A stretch of DNA of 64,000 nt from Bacillus sp. es.036. GTDB lineage: Bacteria > Bacillota > Bacilli > Bacillales > Guptibacillaceae. A program made the position numbers and the translations under genes. The stretch is from NCBI RefSeq assembly GCF_002563635.1, contig NZ_PDIZ01000003.1, forward strand, positions 1-64,000, written 5' to 3'. The notes under the pieces are model-generated. The model saw nothing but the letters and a program-made list of their open reading frames with translations. It made no database searches and was not told the origin of the DNA. This document shows, in pieces, positions 1 to 11,704 of the stretch. Numbering within the stretch: the stretch's first letter is position 1; each line of letters begins with the position of its first letter.

Positions 1-1
1 T

Positions 2-190
2 CTTGTTAAAGGATTATCTAAATCGATCTTGAATGAATTGCTTATCCTTACTCAACCAGGCTTCTTACAACAATATGCTGGGGCGAGTCTAACCCCTACA
101 GAGCGAGACATTAAACGTGCTACTTTAATTAGAGAACGACTTGAACTTGAAGATCAACTAACGAAGAATGTGGAGGGTGATGAACAATGA
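2..190 (+). CDS. mcsB: Protein arginine kinase McsB, C-terminal fragment
   Basis: The window opens inside a gene. The last 62 codons run to a TGA at 188-190 and read like the C-terminus of McsB, the kinase that marks proteins with phospho-arginine for ClpCP degradation. Motifs visible are [11 protein letters not shown] and [18 protein letters not shown], typical of the McsB tail. The catalytic domain lies outside the window. Its stop overlaps the clpC start (ATGA at 187-190), which fits the ctsR-mcsA-mcsB-clpC operon of Bacilli. Confidence 0.88.
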   Translation, partial: LVKGLSKSILNELLILTQPGFLQQYAGASLTPTERDIKRATLIRERLELEDQLTKNVEGDEQ

Positions 191-2628
191 TGTTTGGACG
201 ATTTACAGAACGTGCCCAGAAAGTACTTGCATTAGCACAAGAAGAGGCAATCCGACTTGGTCATAATAACGTTGGAACTGAACATATCCTACTTGGCTTG
301 ATTCGCGAAGGGGAAGGCATTGCTGCTAAAGCTTTAACAGCTCTTGGGCTGGGCTCAGAAAAGATTCAAAAAGAAGTAGAGAAGTTGATTGGGCGTGGAC
401 AGGATTCAGTTCAATCTATTCACTATACACCAAGAGCTAAGAAAGTTATCGAGCTATCAATGGATGAAGCACGTAAGCTAAGCCATTCCTATGTTGGAAC
501 TGAGCATATCTTACTTGGTCTTATTCGTGAAGGAGAAGGTGTTGCAGCTCGTGTTCTTAACAACCTTGGTGTCAGCTTGAATAAAGCACGTCAACAGGTT
601 CTTCAGTTGCTTGGAAGCAATGAAAGTTCTTCTTCTAGTCATCAGGGTGGTGGAGCAAGTGCCAATACGCCAACGCTTGACAGCCTAGCAAGAGACCTTA
701 CTGTCATAGCACGAGATAATGGTTTAGACCCTGTTATTGGCCGAAGCAAAGAAATTGAGCGAGTGATTGAAGTGCTTAGCCGACGGACGAAAAACAATCC
801 GGTTCTTATTGGTGAGCCCGGTGTAGGTAAGACAGCAATTGCTGAAGGCCTTGCGCAACAAATTATTAATAATGAAGTACCTGAGACTCTCCGTGATAAG
901 CGTGTCATGACGCTTGATATGGGTACTGTAGTAGCCGGAACGAAATACCGTGGTGAATTCGAAGATCGTTTAAAGAAAGTAATGGATGAAATTCGTCAGG
1001 CAGGTAATATCATTTTATTCATTGATGAACTTCATACGCTAATAGGAGCTGGTGGGGCAGAAGGTGCAATTGATGCATCGAACATCCTCAAGCCGGCACT
1101 AGCAAGAGGGGAGCTTCAATGTATTGGTGCGACAACACTTGACGAGTATCGTAAATATATTGAGAAGGATGCGGCACTTGAAAGACGTTTCCAACCAATA
1201 CAGGTAAATGAACCGACAAGTGATGAATCGGCGCTTATCTTAAAAGGTCTGCGTGATCGTTATGAAGCACATCACCGCGTTACAATTACAGATGATGCTA
1301 TTGAAGCCGCTGTAAAGCTTTCAGATCGATATATTTCAGATCGTTTTCTACCAGATAAAGCGATTGACTTAATTGACGAAGCTGCTTCGAAAGTTCGTCT
1401 ACGTTCTTATACAGCACCACCGAATTTGAAAGAGCTTGATAAGAAGCTGGAAGAAGTTCGAAAAGAAAAAGATGCTGCTGTTCAAAGTCAAGAATTTGAG
1501 AAAGCCGCTTCTCTTCGCGACTCTGAGCAACGCTTACGTGAGCAGCTTGAGCAAACGAAGAAAGAGTGGAAAGAAAAGCAAGGCAAAGAGAATCAAGAAG
1601 TTACACCAGAAGATATTGCGATTGTCGTTGCCAATTGGACCGGAATTCCGGTTTCCAAACTAGAAGAGCAGGAAACAGAGCGACTATTGAAGATGGAAGA
1701 AATTCTTCATAATCGTCTGATCGGTCAAGAAGAAGCTGTTAAATCAATTTCAAAAGCAGTTCGACGTGCTCGTGCTGGTCTTAAGGATCCTAAACGCCCA
1801 ATTGGTTCATTCATCTTCCTTGGACCAACTGGTGTAGGTAAGACAGAACTCGCTCGTGCAGTTGCTGAAACGCTATTCGGTGAAGAAGATTCTGTAATCC
1901 GTATTGATATGTCTGAGTACATGGAGAAACACTCAACGTCACGCCTGGTTGGTTCACCTCCAGGATATGTTGGCTATGAAGAAGGCGGTCAGTTAACTGA
2001 GAAGGTAAGACGCAAACCTTATTCTGTTATCTTGCTAGATGAGATTGAAAAAGCACATCCAGACGTGTTTAATATTCTATTACAAGTGCTAGAAGATGGA
2101 CGATTGACTGATTCTAAAGGGCGCGTAGTTGATTTCCGCAATACAGTAGTCATTATGACGTCAAACGTTGGAGCTAGCACGCTTAAGCGCAATAAATATG
2201 TTGGGTTCTCAACAGGATCTGAAGGTCAAGAATATAGTGATATGAAAGGTAAAGTGATGGATGATCTCAAGAAGACTTTCCGTCCGGAGTTCTTGAACCG
2301 TATTGATGAGACGATCGTATTCCATTCTCTTGAAAAGAAACACCTGAAAGAAATCATAGTCCTGATGGCCAACCAACTTAAGGCTCGGCTATCTGATCAT
2401 GGGATTGATTTTGAATTAACTGACCCTGCTCTTGATAAAATTTCTGAAGAAGGCTATGATCCAGAATATGGGGCTCGACCGCTTAGAAGAGCTCTGCAGC
2501 GCCATATTGAAGATCGTCTTTCTGAAGAATTGTTAAAAGGAAATATTGAAAAAGGTCAGCGAGTGAAGATTGATTACAAAGAGAACGATTTTGTTGTCGA
2601 AACGCTATCTGAAGCAACTTCATCATAA
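187..2628 (+). CDS. clpC: ATP-dependent Clp protease ATPase subunit ClpC
   Basis: ClpC is the Hsp100 unfoldase that feeds substrates to ClpP with the adaptors MecA and McsB. At 813 residues it is the family's usual length. It has two Clp N-terminal repeats (about 1-145, each with the GTEHILLGL motif), a first AAA+ module with Walker A GEPGVGKT near residue 208, a coiled middle domain (about 410-475, rich in K and E) and a second AAA+ module with GPTGVGKTE near 545. The start is ATG 187 or the adjacent ATG 190; GGAGGG at 172-177 serves either. It is translationally coupled to mcsB. CtsR control is expected from the family but its operator lies upstream of the window. Confidence 0.97.
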   Translation: MMFGRFTERAQKVLALAQEEAIRLGHNNVGTEHILLGLIREGEGIAAKALTALGLGSEKIQKEVEKLIGRGQDSVQSIHYTPRAKKVIELSMDEARKLSHSYVGTEHILLGLIREGEGVAARVLNNLGVSLNKARQQVLQLLGSNESSSSSHQGGGASANTPTLDSLARDLTVIARDNGLDPVIGRSKEIERVIEVLSRRTKNNPVLIGEPGVGKTAIAEGLAQQIINNEVPETLRDKRVMTLDMGTVVAGTKYRGEFEDRLKKVMDEIRQAGNIILFIDELHTLIGAGGAEGAIDASNILKPALARGELQCIGATTLDEYRKYIEKDAALERRFQPIQVNEPTSDESALILKGLRDRYEAHHRVTITDDAIEAAVKLSDRYISDRFLPDKAIDLIDEAASKVRLRSYTAPPNLKELDKKLEEVRKEKDAAVQSQEFEKAASLRDSEQRLREQLEQTKKEWKEKQGKENQEVTPEDIAIVVANWTGIPVSKLEEQETERLLKMEEILHNRLIGQEEAVKSISKAVRRARAGLKDPKRPIGSFIFLGPTGVGKTELARAVAETLFGEEDSVIRIDMSEYMEKHSTSRLVGSPPGYVGYEEGGQLTEKVRRKPYSVILLDEIEKAHPDVFNILLQVLEDGRLTDSKGRVVDFRNTVVIMTSNVGASTLKRNKYVGFSTGSEGQEYSDMKGKVMDDLKKTFRPEFLNRIDETIVFHSLEKKHLKEIIVLMANQLKARLSDHGIDFELTDPALDKISEEGYDPEYGARPLRRALQRHIEDRLSEELLKGNIEKGQRVKIDYKENDFVVETLSEATSS

Positions 2629-2635
2629 GAAATTT

Positions 2636-2666
2636 AACCGGAAGTTTTATCTTCCGGTTTTTTTCT
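2636..2666 (+). terminator. Rho-independent terminator after clpC
   Basis: A 9-bp stem (AACCGGAAG at 2636-2644 with CTTCCGGTT at 2651-2659) is followed by a run of T. It sits 8 nt after the clpC stop, so radA probably depends partly on its own promoter. Confidence 0.85.
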
Positions 2667-2808
2667 ATTTGAGGAGTGGTTTGCTTCACTTAAGGGAAAG
2701 GTATTGTGATTAGAATTTTATTGATCCTTTTTGAGGAGTTCATACTCTTCAGTTTAAGAGTGATTCACTGAATCTGTGGAACTTTTGTAAACGGCTAATC
2801 GTTATGAG

Positions 2809-2838
2809 TTCATAGGAACTTATAAGATGTGATAAAAT
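2809..2838 (+). promoter_or_regulatory. Candidate SigA promoter for radA-disA
   Basis: An extended -10 (TG at 2830-2831, TAAAAT at 2833-2838) follows a poor -35 (TTCATA at 2809-2814) at 18 nt. It lies downstream of the clpC terminator. The rest of 2667-2882 holds only a small ACTCTT/AAGAGT hairpin. Confidence 0.4.
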
Positions 2839-2882
2839 AAATGTAGTGAATTTGTTCGGTTAATTGAAAGTGAGGATATTAG

Positions 2883-4256
2883 ATGGCGAAGAAAAAGACG
2901 AAATTTATGTGTCAGGATTGCGGCTATGAATCTCCAAAATGGATGGGGAAATGTCCAGGATGTCATCAATGGAACACGATGGTAGAAGAAATGGTTCCAG
3001 GGGATAACGATCGTAGACGTTTTGTTACTTCAAGCAATGAAACAGCGAGTAAACCGACATCTATTAGAAGTATCCAAAAAGAAATGGAGCCTAGAATACT
3101 AACCCACATCAAGGAACTTGATCGTGTCTTAGGCGGTGGTGTCGTTCCAGGTTCACTCGTTCTTGTTGGGGGTGATCCGGGGATTGGTAAATCAACGCTC
3201 TTATTACAAACGTCGTCGAAGTTAGCTGATCAAGATCACCCCGTTCTGTACATCTCTGGTGAGGAGTCGGTCAAGCAAACGAAGCTTCGTGCAGATCGCT
3301 TAGGTGTTGATGCGGAAAAATTATTTGTATTAGCGGAGACGGATCTTGAGTATATTAGTAAAGCGATTGAAGAAATAAACCCGCAACTTGTCATTATCGA
3401 CTCAATCCAAACGATTTTCAGATCAGAAGTTACATCTGCTCCGGGGAGTGTTTCTCAAGTTCGTGAATGTACTTCCCAACTTATGCGTATAGCTAAAACA
3501 AAGGGAATTGCAGTTTTTATTGTCGGACATGTGACGAAAGAAGGATCAATTGCGGGTCCGAGACTTTTAGAACATATGGTAGATGCGGTGCTTTACTTTG
3601 AGGGAGAGCGTCACCACACATTTCGAATTCTTCGCGGCGTAAAAAACCGTTTTGGATCGACAAATGAGATAGGTGTTTTTGAGATGAAGGAAGAGGGTCT
3701 TGAAGAAGTACTTAATCCTTCTGAGATTTTTCTAGAAGAACGATCTTCTGGTTCTGCAGGGTCCACGGTTGTGGCATCTATGGAGGGAACACGGACGGTG
3801 CTTGTCGAAATACAAGCCCTTATATCACCTACTAGCTTTGGAAATCCACGTAGAACGGCAACAGGTATTGATCATAACCGAGTATCGTTATTAATGGCGG
3901 TTCTTGAGAAAAGAGTAGGTCTGCTTTTGCAAAACCAGGATGCTTATTTAAATGTGGCTGGTGGTGTAAGACTTGATGAGCCTGCAATTGACCTTGCTAT
4001 TGCTGTTTCCATTGCTTCAAGTTTTAGAGACAAACCAACACGTCCTTCTGACATAGTAGTGGGTGAAATTGGATTGACCGGAGAAATTAGACGAGTATCT
4101 CGTATTGAACAACGAGTGATTGAAGCCGCTAAACTTGGTTTTGAACGGGCTATTATTCCAAAGAAGAACATAGGTGGATGGACTTTCCCCGAAGGCATTC
4201 AGGTAATCGGTGTTCAAACAGTAGACGAAGCATTAAAAGAAGCGCTAGGAGGGTAG
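2883..4256 (+). CDS. radA: DNA repair protein RadA (Sms)
   Basis: RadA is a RecA-related ATPase that helps process recombination intermediates by branch migration. The 457-residue protein begins with a zinc finger (C10, C13, C24, C27), followed by a RecA-like ATPase core with Walker [10 protein letters not shown] near residue 100, the RadA-specific KNRFG motif near 255, and a C-terminal Lon-protease-like domain without the protease active site. ATG 2883 follows GTGAGGATATTAG. The gene ends 3 nt before disA, whose ribosome binding site AGGAGGG lies in the radA tail, so the two are coupled as in other Bacilli. Confidence 0.96.
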   Translation: MAKKKTKFMCQDCGYESPKWMGKCPGCHQWNTMVEEMVPGDNDRRRFVTSSNETASKPTSIRSIQKEMEPRILTHIKELDRVLGGGVVPGSLVLVGGDPGIGKSTLLLQTSSKLADQDHPVLYISGEESVKQTKLRADRLGVDAEKLFVLAETDLEYISKAIEEINPQLVIIDSIQTIFRSEVTSAPGSVSQVRECTSQLMRIAKTKGIAVFIVGHVTKEGSIAGPRLLEHMVDAVLYFEGERHHTFRILRGVKNRFGSTNEIGVFEMKEEGLEEVLNPSEIFLEERSSGSAGSTVVASMEGTRTVLVEIQALISPTSFGNPRRTATGIDHNRVSLLMAVLEKRVGLLLQNQDAYLNVAGGVRLDEPAIDLAIAVSIASSFRDKPTRPSDIVVGEIGLTGEIRRVSRIEQRVIEAAKLGFERAIIPKKNIGGWTFPEGIQVIGVQTVDEALKEALGG

Positions 4257-4259
4257 AAG

Positions 4260-5321
4260 ATGGAGATCGATAAGCAGCAGGAAATTATAAACGGCATATT
4301 AAAAATCGTTGCGCCAGGGACTCAATTAAGGCATGGGATCGATAATATTCTACGCGCGAATACCGGTGGTCTTATTGTTGTAGGGTATGACGGTAAGTTG
4401 CAAGAAATTGTCGATGGAGGCTTCTCAATTGAGTGTCGCTTCACCCCTGCTTATTTGTATGAATTAGCAAAAATGGACGGGGCCATTATATTAAACAAAG
4501 AAGCCTCCAAAATATTATATGCAAATACACAATTAATTCCAGAAACCTCTATTCCATCAACGGAGACCGGAATTCGTCATCGAACTGCAGAGCGGGTTGC
4601 CAAGCAAACAGGTAATCTAGTGATTTCGATCTCACAGCGTCGTAATGTCATTACGCTTTATCAGGGAAATATTCGCTATTCATTAAAAGAAATTGGCGTT
4701 ATTCTGACAAAAGCCAATCAAGCGATGCAAACGTTAGAGAAATACAAATCAGTTCTAGATCAGGGGATTACAGACCTCGGTGCGCTTGAGTTTGAAGAAC
4801 TTGTCACGCTTCAAGAAGTAGCACAGGTGATTCACCGGATTGAAATGGTGTTACGTATTAAGAAAGAGATTCTTAATTACATTAACGAGCTAGGGACAGA
4901 AGGACGATTAATTAGCATGCAGATGGAAGAGCTTGTATCTAATCTTGAGTCAGAGGCAAAGTGGCTGATTGGAGATTATGTGAAGGACGTTGATGAATCT
5001 CCTGCTGATGTAATGAAACGTTTGAAGAGGCTCTCAAGTGATGATTTGCTAGAAGAAAACGCGATAATGAAGATTCTTGGTTACCAGGATCAGAATGAGA
5101 ATGTTACTCCACGAGGTTACCGGATTCTGCATAAAATTCCAAGGTTACCATCTAACATTATTGAAAATTTGGTCGATAGTTTTGATAACTTAAATGCGAT
5201 TTCGAAAGCTTCGATCGAGGAATTGGATCATGTCGATGGAATCGGAGCTATTCGAGCTAAGAAAATAAAAGATGGACTAAAGCGAATTCAAGAACAACTC
5301 TTTGTGGATCGCCATATATAG
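4260..5321 (+). CDS. disA: DNA integrity scanning diadenylate cyclase DisA
   Basis: DisA scans DNA for branched intermediates and makes c-di-AMP from two ATP. The 353-residue protein has the N-terminal DAC domain with the active-site signatures DGA (73-75) and RHR (106-108), a helical linker, and a C-terminal helix-hairpin-helix DNA-binding domain (about 295-345, with [15 protein letters not shown]). In B. subtilis the enzyme is an octamer that pauses at lesions and is inhibited by RadA-linked structures, which suits its place 3 nt downstream of radA. All key residues are present. Confidence 0.96.
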   Translation: MEIDKQQEIINGILKIVAPGTQLRHGIDNILRANTGGLIVVGYDGKLQEIVDGGFSIECRFTPAYLYELAKMDGAIILNKEASKILYANTQLIPETSIPSTETGIRHRTAERVAKQTGNLVISISQRRNVITLYQGNIRYSLKEIGVILTKANQAMQTLEKYKSVLDQGITDLGALEFEELVTLQEVAQVIHRIEMVLRIKKEILNYINELGTEGRLISMQMEELVSNLESEAKWLIGDYVKDVDESPADVMKRLKRLSSDDLLEENAIMKILGYQDQNENVTPRGYRILHKIPRLPSNIIENLVDSFDNLNAISKASIEELDHVDGIGAIRAKKIKDGLKRIQEQLFVDRHI

Positions 5322-5481
5322 GGCTGTGAAATAGACATTCCATAGGGGGTGTGCTACTCTATAATTAATTTATAGTCATGCAAGCCAACCTATAATCATA
5401 CTATAAAATTCACAAACTTCAAGGAATGACGTTTCAATTTTGAGAAATTGTTTATAATGTTAAAAGGAGGTGAGAACGTCA

Positions 5482-6579
5482 ATGATAAAGTGGATTGTAC
5501 AGTTGTTTTTTATCATTTTAGGCGGAGCACTGGGATTAGTATACTTACCAGATTTAATACAATTACTCAATATAGGGGATCTTCCATCAGTTTTTAGCAA
5601 CTCTTATGCAGGTGCTGTCATTGGAGCGGTACTGTTCTTTCTAGCAACATTTTGGATAACAGATTATATTGTGGATTTTATTCGAATTATTGAAGAAAAG
5701 GTAGTTAAAGCACCTGTTGGAGACGTACTATTTGGGGCAATTGGACTGATTATTGGACTTATAATTGCATTTTTACTAACTGTACCTCTGGCTGAGATTA
5801 ACTTTCCGGTTGTTAGTAACATTCTGCCGATTTTCATTACGATCCTTTTAGGGTATTTTGGATTCCAGGTTGGGTTTAAAAAGCGCGATGAGCTTATTAA
5901 CCTTTTCTCCAACACCAAAGGCAAGGAAAAGAAAAAAGATTCGGATGAGGATGAGATTGATTCTGGATCATCTAAATTAAAGATCCTTGATACAAGTGTC
6001 ATTATTGATGGAAGAATCGCGGACATATGTCAGACTGGGTTTCTTGAAGGCACGTTAGTCATTCCCCAATTTGTCCTTGAGGAACTCCAACATATTGCTG
6101 ACTCGTCAGACGTTTTAAAACGTAATCGCGGGCGTCGTGGCCTTGATATCTTGAACAAAATACAAAAAGAGCTTGAAATAAACGTTGAAATCTATGAAGG
6201 TGATTTTGAAGAAATTCAAGAAGTAGATAGTAAACTTGTGAAGCTCGCCAAGCTTGTCAATGGCATGGTTGTTACAAACGATTTTAACTTAAACAAAGTA
6301 TGCGAACTGCAAAAAGTTCAAGTTTTGAATATCAATGATTTAGCCAATGCGGTTAAGCCGGTAGTGCTTCCTGGGGAAGAGCTTAATGTGCAAGTGATAA
6401 AAGACGGGAAAGAATACAATCAGGGCGTTGCGTATCTAGATGATGGTACAATGATTGTCGTAGAAGAAGGTAGAAACTATATAGGCAAAACGATTGATGT
6501 TCTTGTAACGAGCGTGTTGCAAACATCAGCAGGGCGAATGATATTTGCGAAGCCCAAGCTACTTGAGAAAGCACTTTAA
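5482..6579 (+). CDS. yacL: PIN and TRAM domain membrane protein YacL
   Basis: This integral membrane protein has a C-terminal PIN nuclease-like domain and a TRAM RNA-binding module. Four hydrophobic segments fill about residues 5-115. The PIN core begins at [14 protein letters not shown] and has further acidic residues in FVLEELQ and [14 protein letters not shown] region ends the protein near [14 protein letters not shown] start at ATG 5482, because an in-frame GTG at 5470 overlaps the strong Shine-Dalgarno AAAGGAGGTGA. A TATAAT at 5453-5458 just upstream suggests its own promoter, though no good -35 is visible. The PIN domain suggests RNase activity, but the cellular role is not settled. Confidence 0.92.
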   Translation: MIKWIVQLFFIILGGALGLVYLPDLIQLLNIGDLPSVFSNSYAGAVIGAVLFFLATFWITDYIVDFIRIIEEKVVKAPVGDVLFGAIGLIIGLIIAFLLTVPLAEINFPVVSNILPIFITILLGYFGFQVGFKKRDELINLFSNTKGKEKKKDSDEDEIDSGSSKLKILDTSVIIDGRIADICQTGFLEGTLVIPQFVLEELQHIADSSDVLKRNRGRRGLDILNKIQKELEINVEIYEGDFEEIQEVDSKLVKLAKLVNGMVVTNDFNLNKVCELQKVQVLNINDLANAVKPVVLPGEELNVQVIKDGKEYNQGVAYLDDGTMIVVEEGRNYIGKTIDVLVTSVLQTSAGRMIFAKPKLLEKAL

Positions 6580-6604
6580 GCGATAGACAACGGGGGTTCT
6601 AGCT

Positions 6605-7297
6605 TTGAAGTATTCAGTAGTCATTCCTGCAGCCGGTCAAGGTAAACGGATGAACGCGGGAAAAAACAAACAATTTATTATGCTTGAAGGAAAACCGATT
6701 ATCGTTCATACGATGTCGGTTTTTCAAAGTGATCCACAGTGTGAAGAAATTGTGCTTGCTATTAATGAGCGGGAGCACGACGACTTCCGGGCACTTATCG
6801 AAGAGTATGGGTTAACGAAAGTAAATCATGTAGTAACAGGTGGGCGTGAAAGGCAACAAAGTGTTTATGAAGGTCTAAAAGCCTTGCAGGGAGAAAAGAT
6901 CGTGTTAATTCACGACGGAGCGCGACCGTTTTTTTCACATGAAGTTGCAAACAAAGTGGCGCTGGCAGCAGCGAATTATGACGGAGCTATTGTCGCTGTT
7001 CCGGTTAAAGATACAGTGAAGCAGGTAGAGCAATTACAAGTAAAGAGAACAATTGATCGCTCAAGCTTGTGGGCTGTTCAAACGCCACAGGCTTTTCGTC
7101 TATCTGTGATTAAGGATGTCCATCAATGGGCGGAAGCGAATGACGTGATTGGAACCGATGATGCAAGTTTAGTAGAAATGAATGGACAAGCGGTGCATGT
7201 TATTGAGGGTGACTATTGGAACGTTAAATTAACAACACCTGAAGACTTAATCTTTGCTAGAGCGATATTGCGAGAGAAGAAGGAGAGTGGCATTTGA
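6605..7297 (+). CDS. ispD: 2-C-methyl-D-erythritol 4-phosphate cytidylyltransferase IspD
   Basis: IspD catalyses the third step of the MEP isoprenoid pathway, joining CTP to methylerythritol phosphate. The 230-residue protein opens with the nucleotide-binding loop PAAGQGKRM (8-16) and contains [15 protein letters not shown] and the C-terminal TTPEDL signature. The start is TTG 6605, which gives the usual family N-terminus; GGGGGT lies about 7 nt upstream. The stop overlaps the start of ispF (TGATG), so the two pathway enzymes are coupled. Confidence 0.96.
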   Translation: MKYSVVIPAAGQGKRMNAGKNKQFIMLEGKPIIVHTMSVFQSDPQCEEIVLAINEREHDDFRALIEEYGLTKVNHVVTGGRERQQSVYEGLKALQGEKIVLIHDGARPFFSHEVANKVALAAANYDGAIVAVPVKDTVKQVEQLQVKRTIDRSSLWAVQTPQAFRLSVIKDVHQWAEANDVIGTDDASLVEMNGQAVHVIEGDYWNVKLTTPEDLIFARAILREKKESGI

Positions 7298-7770
7298 TGC
7301 GAGTAGGGCATGGTTTTGATGTACATAAATTAGTAGAAGGACGTCCATGTATTATTGGAGGGGTGACAATTCCGTTTGAAAAGGGTTTACTAGGACATTC
7401 CGATGCCGACGTTCTTCTTCATTCCGTTGCAGATGCTTGTCTGGGTGCAATTGGAGAAGGCGATATAGGGAAGCATTTTCCGGATACAGATGAGGCATTT
7501 AAAGATGCTGATTCCAAGGAACTCCTTCGTCATGTGTATGGCATTGTAAAAGAAAAGGGATTTGTACTAGGAAACGTCGATGGTACGATTATCGCCCAGC
7601 TTCCGAAAATGGCGCCTCACATTTCAGCGATGCGTGAAGTGATTGCTGAATTACTTGAGGCAGACATAAGTCAGGTGAATGTGAAGGCAACAACTTCTGA
7701 GAACCTAGGCTTTACGGGTAGAGGAGAAGGAATTGCGGCTGAAGTAGTCGTGTTGCTTCAAAAAGCTTGA
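7297..7770 (+). CDS. ispF: 2-C-methyl-D-erythritol 2,4-cyclodiphosphate synthase IspF
   Basis: IspF is the fifth enzyme of the MEP pathway and forms the cyclic diphosphate. It has 157 residues from ATG 7297; an in-frame TTG at 7294 would add one Met but is less likely. Metal ligands D8, H10 and H42 are present in GFDVH and LLHSVADA, and the conserved tail [17 protein letters not shown] is intact. AAGGAGAG lies just upstream. It overlaps the ispD stop. Confidence 0.96.
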   Translation: MRVGHGFDVHKLVEGRPCIIGGVTIPFEKGLLGHSDADVLLHSVADACLGAIGEGDIGKHFPDTDEAFKDADSKELLRHVYGIVKEKGFVLGNVDGTIIAQLPKMAPHISAMREVIAELLEADISQVNVKATTSENLGFTGRGEGIAAEVVVLLQKA

Positions 7771-7797
7771 CCGATAATTTGACTCTAATGGTAAAAT
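7767..7797 (+). promoter_or_regulatory. Candidate promoter for gltX
   Basis: TTGACC at 7767-7772 and an extended -10 (TGG then TAAAAT at 7792-7797) are separated by a long 19-nt spacer. The site overlaps the ispF stop codon. Confidence 0.4.
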
Positions 7798-7838
7798 AAT
7801 AAGACAGTTGAAGATAATAACTAATGGTGGTGGATAGT

Positions 7839-9308
7839 ATGGGAAATGAAGTACGTGTACGTTATGCCCCGAGCCCAACGGGTTATTTACATATTGGGAA
7901 TGCCAGAACGGCGTTATTTAATTATTTATTTGCTAGAAATCAAGGCGGTAAGTTTATTATTCGCATTGAAGATACGGATCAATCTCGTAATGTAGAAGAT
8001 GGCGTTGAGAATCAGCTTGATTACTTAAAGTGGCTTGGCATGGATTGGGATGAAAGTATTGATAAAGAGGGCGAGTACGGTCCATATACTCAAATGGAGC
8101 GTCTTGACATTTATACTGAGCACACGAAAGAGCTATTGGAAAAAGATCTCGCATATAAATGTTATTGTACAGAAGATGAGCTGGAAGCGGAGCGTGAAGC
8201 ACAGCGCGCACGTGGAGAAATGCCTCGATACTCCGGGAAATGCCGACACCTAACTCAAGATCAGCGTGAGAAACTAGAAGCAGAAGGTAGAGAGCCGAGC
8301 ATCCGTTTTGCTGTTCCGCGCGACAAAGAATATGCATTTGATGATATTGTAAAAGATCGCGTATCTTTTGAATCTAATGGAATTGGCGACTTTGTTATTG
8401 TTAAGAAAAATGGTATTCCTACTTACAACTATGCGGTGGCGCTAGATGATTATCATATGAAAATTTCTCACGTTTTACGTGGAGATGATCACATTTCAAA
8501 CACACCGAAACAGCTGATGATTTACGAAGCATTTGGCTTTGAACCACCTAAATTTGGCCATATGACCTTGATCGTTAATGATCAAAAGAAAAAACTTAGT
8601 AAGCGAGATAAGTCAATCGTGCAATACATTGAACAGTATCATGACTTAGGTTTTCTTCCAGAAGCGTTATTTAACTTTGTCACTCTTCTTGGTTGGTCTC
8701 CTAAAGGAGAAGAGGAACTATTTACAAAAGAACAGCTGGTTGAGATCTTTGATCCAGAACGCTTATCTACTTCTCCAGCGGTTTTTGATTCACAAAAACT
8801 TTACTGGATGAATAATCAATATATTAAACAGTCGAGTCTTGAGCGAGTAGTGGAACTTGCGCTTCCACACCTTGTGGAAGCAGGAAGATTCCCGCTTGAA
8901 ATGACAGATGAGCAAAAAGAATGGGCTAAAGAATTGATTGCTCTTTATCAAGAGCAGCTTCATTACGGCAGAGAAATTGTTGAGCTTACTGAGTTGTTCT
9001 TTAAGCAAGAAATTCAGTATAATGAAGAAGCAATGACAGTGTTGAATGAAGAACAAATTCCTGAAGTGATGCAAGGCTTTTTAGATCAACTGAAGGAAGT
9101 TGAAGAATTCGAGCCGGCGGCTATTAAATCAGCGATCAAGGCTACTCAAAAGGCAACTGGTCATAAAGGCAAAAAACTATTTATGCCGATCCGTGTTGCT
9201 ACGACAGGTGAAACGCACGGTCCTGAACTTCCACAGGCGATTGCCTTGCTTGGAAGAGATGCAGTTAATGCCCGTTTGAATCAAGTTCTTGCGATGAGTA
9301 AAGCATAA
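7839..9308 (+). CDS. gltX: Glutamyl-tRNA synthetase
   Basis: This class I synthetase charges tRNA-Glu and, in Bacillus, also mischarges tRNA-Gln as the substrate of GatCAB. From ATG 7839 the protein has 489 residues and starts [15 protein letters not shown], as in the family. HIGN (18-21) is the HIGH motif and KLSKR near 253 is the KMSKS equivalent. The C-terminal half is the helical anticodon-binding domain. An in-frame ATG at 7824 is rejected because it lacks a ribosome binding site and would add residues not seen in relatives. Confidence 0.96.
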   Translation: MGNEVRVRYAPSPTGYLHIGNARTALFNYLFARNQGGKFIIRIEDTDQSRNVEDGVENQLDYLKWLGMDWDESIDKEGEYGPYTQMERLDIYTEHTKELLEKDLAYKCYCTEDELEAEREAQRARGEMPRYSGKCRHLTQDQREKLEAEGREPSIRFAVPRDKEYAFDDIVKDRVSFESNGIGDFVIVKKNGIPTYNYAVALDDYHMKISHVLRGDDHISNTPKQLMIYEAFGFEPPKFGHMTLIVNDQKKKLSKRDKSIVQYIEQYHDLGFLPEALFNFVTLLGWSPKGEEELFTKEQLVEIFDPERLSTSPAVFDSQKLYWMNNQYIKQSSLERVVELALPHLVEAGRFPLEMTDEQKEWAKELIALYQEQLHYGREIVELTELFFKQEIQYNEEAMTVLNEEQIPEVMQGFLDQLKEVEEFEPAAIKSAIKATQKATGHKGKKLFMPIRVATTGETHGPELPQAIALLGRDAVNARLNQVLAMSKA

Positions 9309-9318
9309 ACGATATAGA
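9289..9318 (+). promoter_or_regulatory. Candidate promoter of the cysE T-box transcript
   Basis: TTGCGA at 9289-9294 and TATAGA at 9313-9318 are 18 nt apart. The -35 lies inside the end of gltX. The predicted transcript would start just before the T-box stem I. Confidence 0.4.
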
Positions 9319-9330
9319 TGTTTACTAACG

Positions 9331-9579
9331 TTGAAGAGGAAAAGTAAATCAGTGTAATTCTTTATAGAGAGAGCTGTCTGCGGCTGAAAGCAGCTTAAGA
9401 ATTCACTCATTGAAATGCCCCTCTGAGTCTTCTTTCGAAAGCCAGCATGGTGATTAGTTAGGAGCGGTGCCCCCGTTATCGGTGATAGGAGCATTTCTTG
9501 GAAATGTTCGAAGCAGAGTGGAACCACGCGAATGGCGTCTCTGTGTGATGACAACATCACACAGAGACGTCTTTTTTTA
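9331..9579 (+). ncRNA. T-box riboswitch, cysteine specificity, before cysE-cysS
   Basis: This fills most of the gap between gltX and cysE. The 16-nt T-box at 9515-9530 contains TGGAACC, and the terminator stem follows at 9535-9571 with seven T after it. Stem I pairs GAAGA near 9332 with TCTTC near 9430; its internal loop has an AGTA loop-E motif on one side and TGC (9416-9418) at the specifier position on the other. TGC is a Cys codon. The T-box base before ACC is A, which matches the U discriminator typical of tRNA-Cys. Uncharged tRNA-Cys should open the operon. Confidence 0.88.
9535..9579 (+). terminator. T-box-controlled terminator
   Basis: A 16-bp stem (upstream arm 9535-9550, downstream arm 9555-9570) is followed by TTTTTTT. 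It is mutually exclusive with the antiterminator built on the T-box at 9515-9530. Confidence 0.88.
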
Positions 9580-9654
9580 GTCCACTGACTTACGCACCTT
9601 GACGGTGGAAATTTCAATTTAACCTTATGGGAGTATGAGGAGAGGGGTGAACAC

Positions 9655-10311
9655 ATGTGGAAGACGTTGAAGCAGGATATTGATGTCGTATTTGATCAAG
9701 ATCCTGCAGCGAGAAGTTATTTTGAAGTTATTTTAACTTATGCTGGGCTTCATGCGATCTGGTCTCATCGCGTTGCACACTGGTTTTGGAAAAAGAAATT
9801 CTTCTTCCTTGCAAGAGCTGTTTCGCAAATAAGCCGCTTTTTCACGGGTATTGAAATTCATCCAGGAGCAACAATTGGGGAACGTTGTTTTATCGACCAC
9901 GGGATGGGCGTTGTAATAGGAGAAACGTGTGAAATTGGAAATAATGTAACGCTGTTTCAAGGAGTTACCCTCGGCGGTACTGGAAAAGAAAAAGGTAAAC
10001 GTCATCCTACCCTTGAAGACAATACGCTCGTTGCCACTGGAGCAAAAGTACTTGGATCCATAACGATTGGAGAAAATTCAAAAGTAGGAGCTGGATCGGT
10101 TGTACTTCAGGATGTTCCAGTCAATTCTACGGTTGTTGGTATTCCTGGAAGAGTCGTTATCCAAAATGGTGTTAAGGTACCTCATCATTTAGATCATCAC
10201 AAAATGCCTGATCCTGTAGCTGATAAATTTAAACAAATGGAACAAGAAATGCGTGACTTACAAGAAGAAGTTCGAACGTTACGAAAGAGGAGTGAAAACG
10301 ATGGCGATTAA
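9655..10311 (+). CDS. cysE: Serine O-acetyltransferase CysE
   Basis: CysE acetylates serine with acetyl-CoA, the first step of cysteine synthesis. The 218-residue protein has an N-terminal helical part and a left-handed beta-helix of hexapeptide repeats (about 65-170). Visible signatures are [18 protein letters not shown] and [21 protein letters not shown] 9655 follows GGAGAGGGGTG. The C-terminal tail is charged and probably helical. It lies behind the Cys T-box and overlaps cysS by 11 nt, so cysteine synthesis and cysteine charging share one control. Confidence 0.96.
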   Translation: MWKTLKQDIDVVFDQDPAARSYFEVILTYAGLHAIWSHRVAHWFWKKKFFFLARAVSQISRFFTGIEIHPGATIGERCFIDHGMGVVIGETCEIGNNVTLFQGVTLGGTGKEKGKRHPTLEDNTLVATGAKVLGSITIGENSKVGAGSVVLQDVPVNSTVVGIPGRVVIQNGVKVPHHLDHHKMPDPVADKFKQMEQEMRDLQEEVRTLRKRSENDGD

Positions 10312-11701
10312 GCTATATAACACATTGACGCAGAAGAAAGAAACATTTCAACCCATTGAAGAAGGAAAAGTAAGGATGTATGTGTGCGGTCCTACTGTTT
10401 ATAACTATATACACATTGGTAACGCCCGACCTGCTATCGTCTTTGATGTTGTTCGTCGTTATCTTGAGTATCGAGAATATGATGTCCAGTATGTTTCCAA
10501 CTTTACGGATGTCGATGATAAGTTAATCCGCGCAGCTAAAGAATTAGGTGACGACGTGCCAAGTGTCGCTGAGCGTTTTATCGCAGCTTATCATGAGGAT
10601 ACGGGAGCACTAGGTGTTAAAAAAGCGGATGAACATCCAAGGGTAACGGAAAACATGCAAGAAATTATCGATTTTATCACGGCTCTTATTGAAAAGAATT
10701 ACGCCTACGAATCTGAAGGTGATGTGTATTTTAGAACACGTCAATTCGAAGGGTATGGAAAGTTATCCCATCAATCCATTGATGAACTTAAGCTGGGGTC
10801 TCGTATTGTAGTTGGTGAAAAGAAAGAAGATCCGCTTGATTTTACTTTGTGGAAAGCAGCTAAAGAAGGCGAGATCTCCTGGGCAAGTCCGTGGGGAGAG
10901 GGACGACCAGGCTGGCATATTGAATGCTCTGCAATGGCGAAGAAATATTTAGGAGATACGATTGATATTCATGCCGGCGGAAAAGACCTTGCATTCCCAC
11001 ACCATGAGAATGAGGTAGCGCAAACAGAAGCCTTAACGGGTCATCCTTTTGCGAATTACTGGCTGCATAATGGGTATATCAATATTAATAACGAGAAAAT
11101 GTCCAAATCACTCGGTAATTTTGTGCTCGTTCATGATTTGATAAAACAACATGATCCTGAAGCCATTCGATTCTTTATGTTGTCTGTTCATTATCGCAAT
11201 CCCATTAACTTCGATCATGAACTTTTAGAAAGTGCAAAAACAGGGTTGGATCGCATTAAGGATACAGTGGAGAACTTAGAGCACCGCCTGTTAAATAGCG
11301 CAGATCTTGCTGAAGATATTCAGGACTGGAAAGAGAAAATTGAGGACTATCGGAAGCGCTTTGTAACTGAGATGGACGATGATTTTAATACAGCTAATGC
11401 GATTTCCATTTTATTTGAACTCTCAAAAGAAGCAAATCTATACCTGCAAGGAACGAATTCTTCCAAAGAAGTACTTGAACAGTTTATGGAACGTTTTGCT
11501 GATTTTGGTTCAGTTCTTGGTATTACCTTTAAACAGGAAAAGGCACTTCTAGATGAAGATGTTGACCAGCTGATTGAAGAACGAAATGAAGCTAGAAAAC
11601 AGCGTAATTTCAGTAGAGCAGACGAAATTCGCGATGAATTGAAAGAGCAGGGAATACTTCTTGAGGATACTCCTCAGGGCGTTCGCTGGAAAAGGATGTA
11701 G
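10301..11701 (+). CDS. cysS: Cysteinyl-tRNA synthetase
   Basis: This class I synthetase charges tRNA-Cys. From ATG 10301 the protein has 466 residues, the usual family length. HIGN is the HIGH motif, KMSKSLGNF is the KMSKS loop, and the zinc ligands are visible in [16 protein letters not shown] and HHENE. GAAAGAGGAG in the cysE tail is the ribosome binding site. An upstream in-frame start at 10253 lies within cysE and would give a non-homologous extension. CysS is under the same T-box as cysE. Confidence 0.96.
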   Translation: MAIKLYNTLTQKKETFQPIEEGKVRMYVCGPTVYNYIHIGNARPAIVFDVVRRYLEYREYDVQYVSNFTDVDDKLIRAAKELGDDVPSVAERFIAAYHEDTGALGVKKADEHPRVTENMQEIIDFITALIEKNYAYESEGDVYFRTRQFEGYGKLSHQSIDELKLGSRIVVGEKKEDPLDFTLWKAAKEGEISWASPWGEGRPGWHIECSAMAKKYLGDTIDIHAGGKDLAFPHHENEVAQTEALTGHPFANYWLHNGYININNEKMSKSLGNFVLVHDLIKQHDPEAIRFFMLSVHYRNPINFDHELLESAKTGLDRIKDTVENLEHRLLNSADLAEDIQDWKEKIEDYRKRFVTEMDDDFNTANAISILFELSKEANLYLQGTNSSKEVLEQFMERFADFGSVLGITFKQEKALLDEDVDQLIEERNEARKQRNFSRADEIRDELKEQGILLEDTPQGVRWKRM

Positions 11702-11704
11702 CTT

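Noticed and set aside
5470-5481. GTG start for yacL
   Set aside because: The GTG is part of the Shine-Dalgarno for ATG 5482.
9177-9656. 159-codon open frame on the minus strand over the gltX end and T-box
   Set aside because: It lies antisense to a clear riboswitch and to coding sequence, has no family resemblance and is low-complexity in a way typical of shadow frames.
10253-10300. Upstream extension of cysS
   Set aside because: It lies inside cysE and its ribosome binding site; family length fits ATG 10301.
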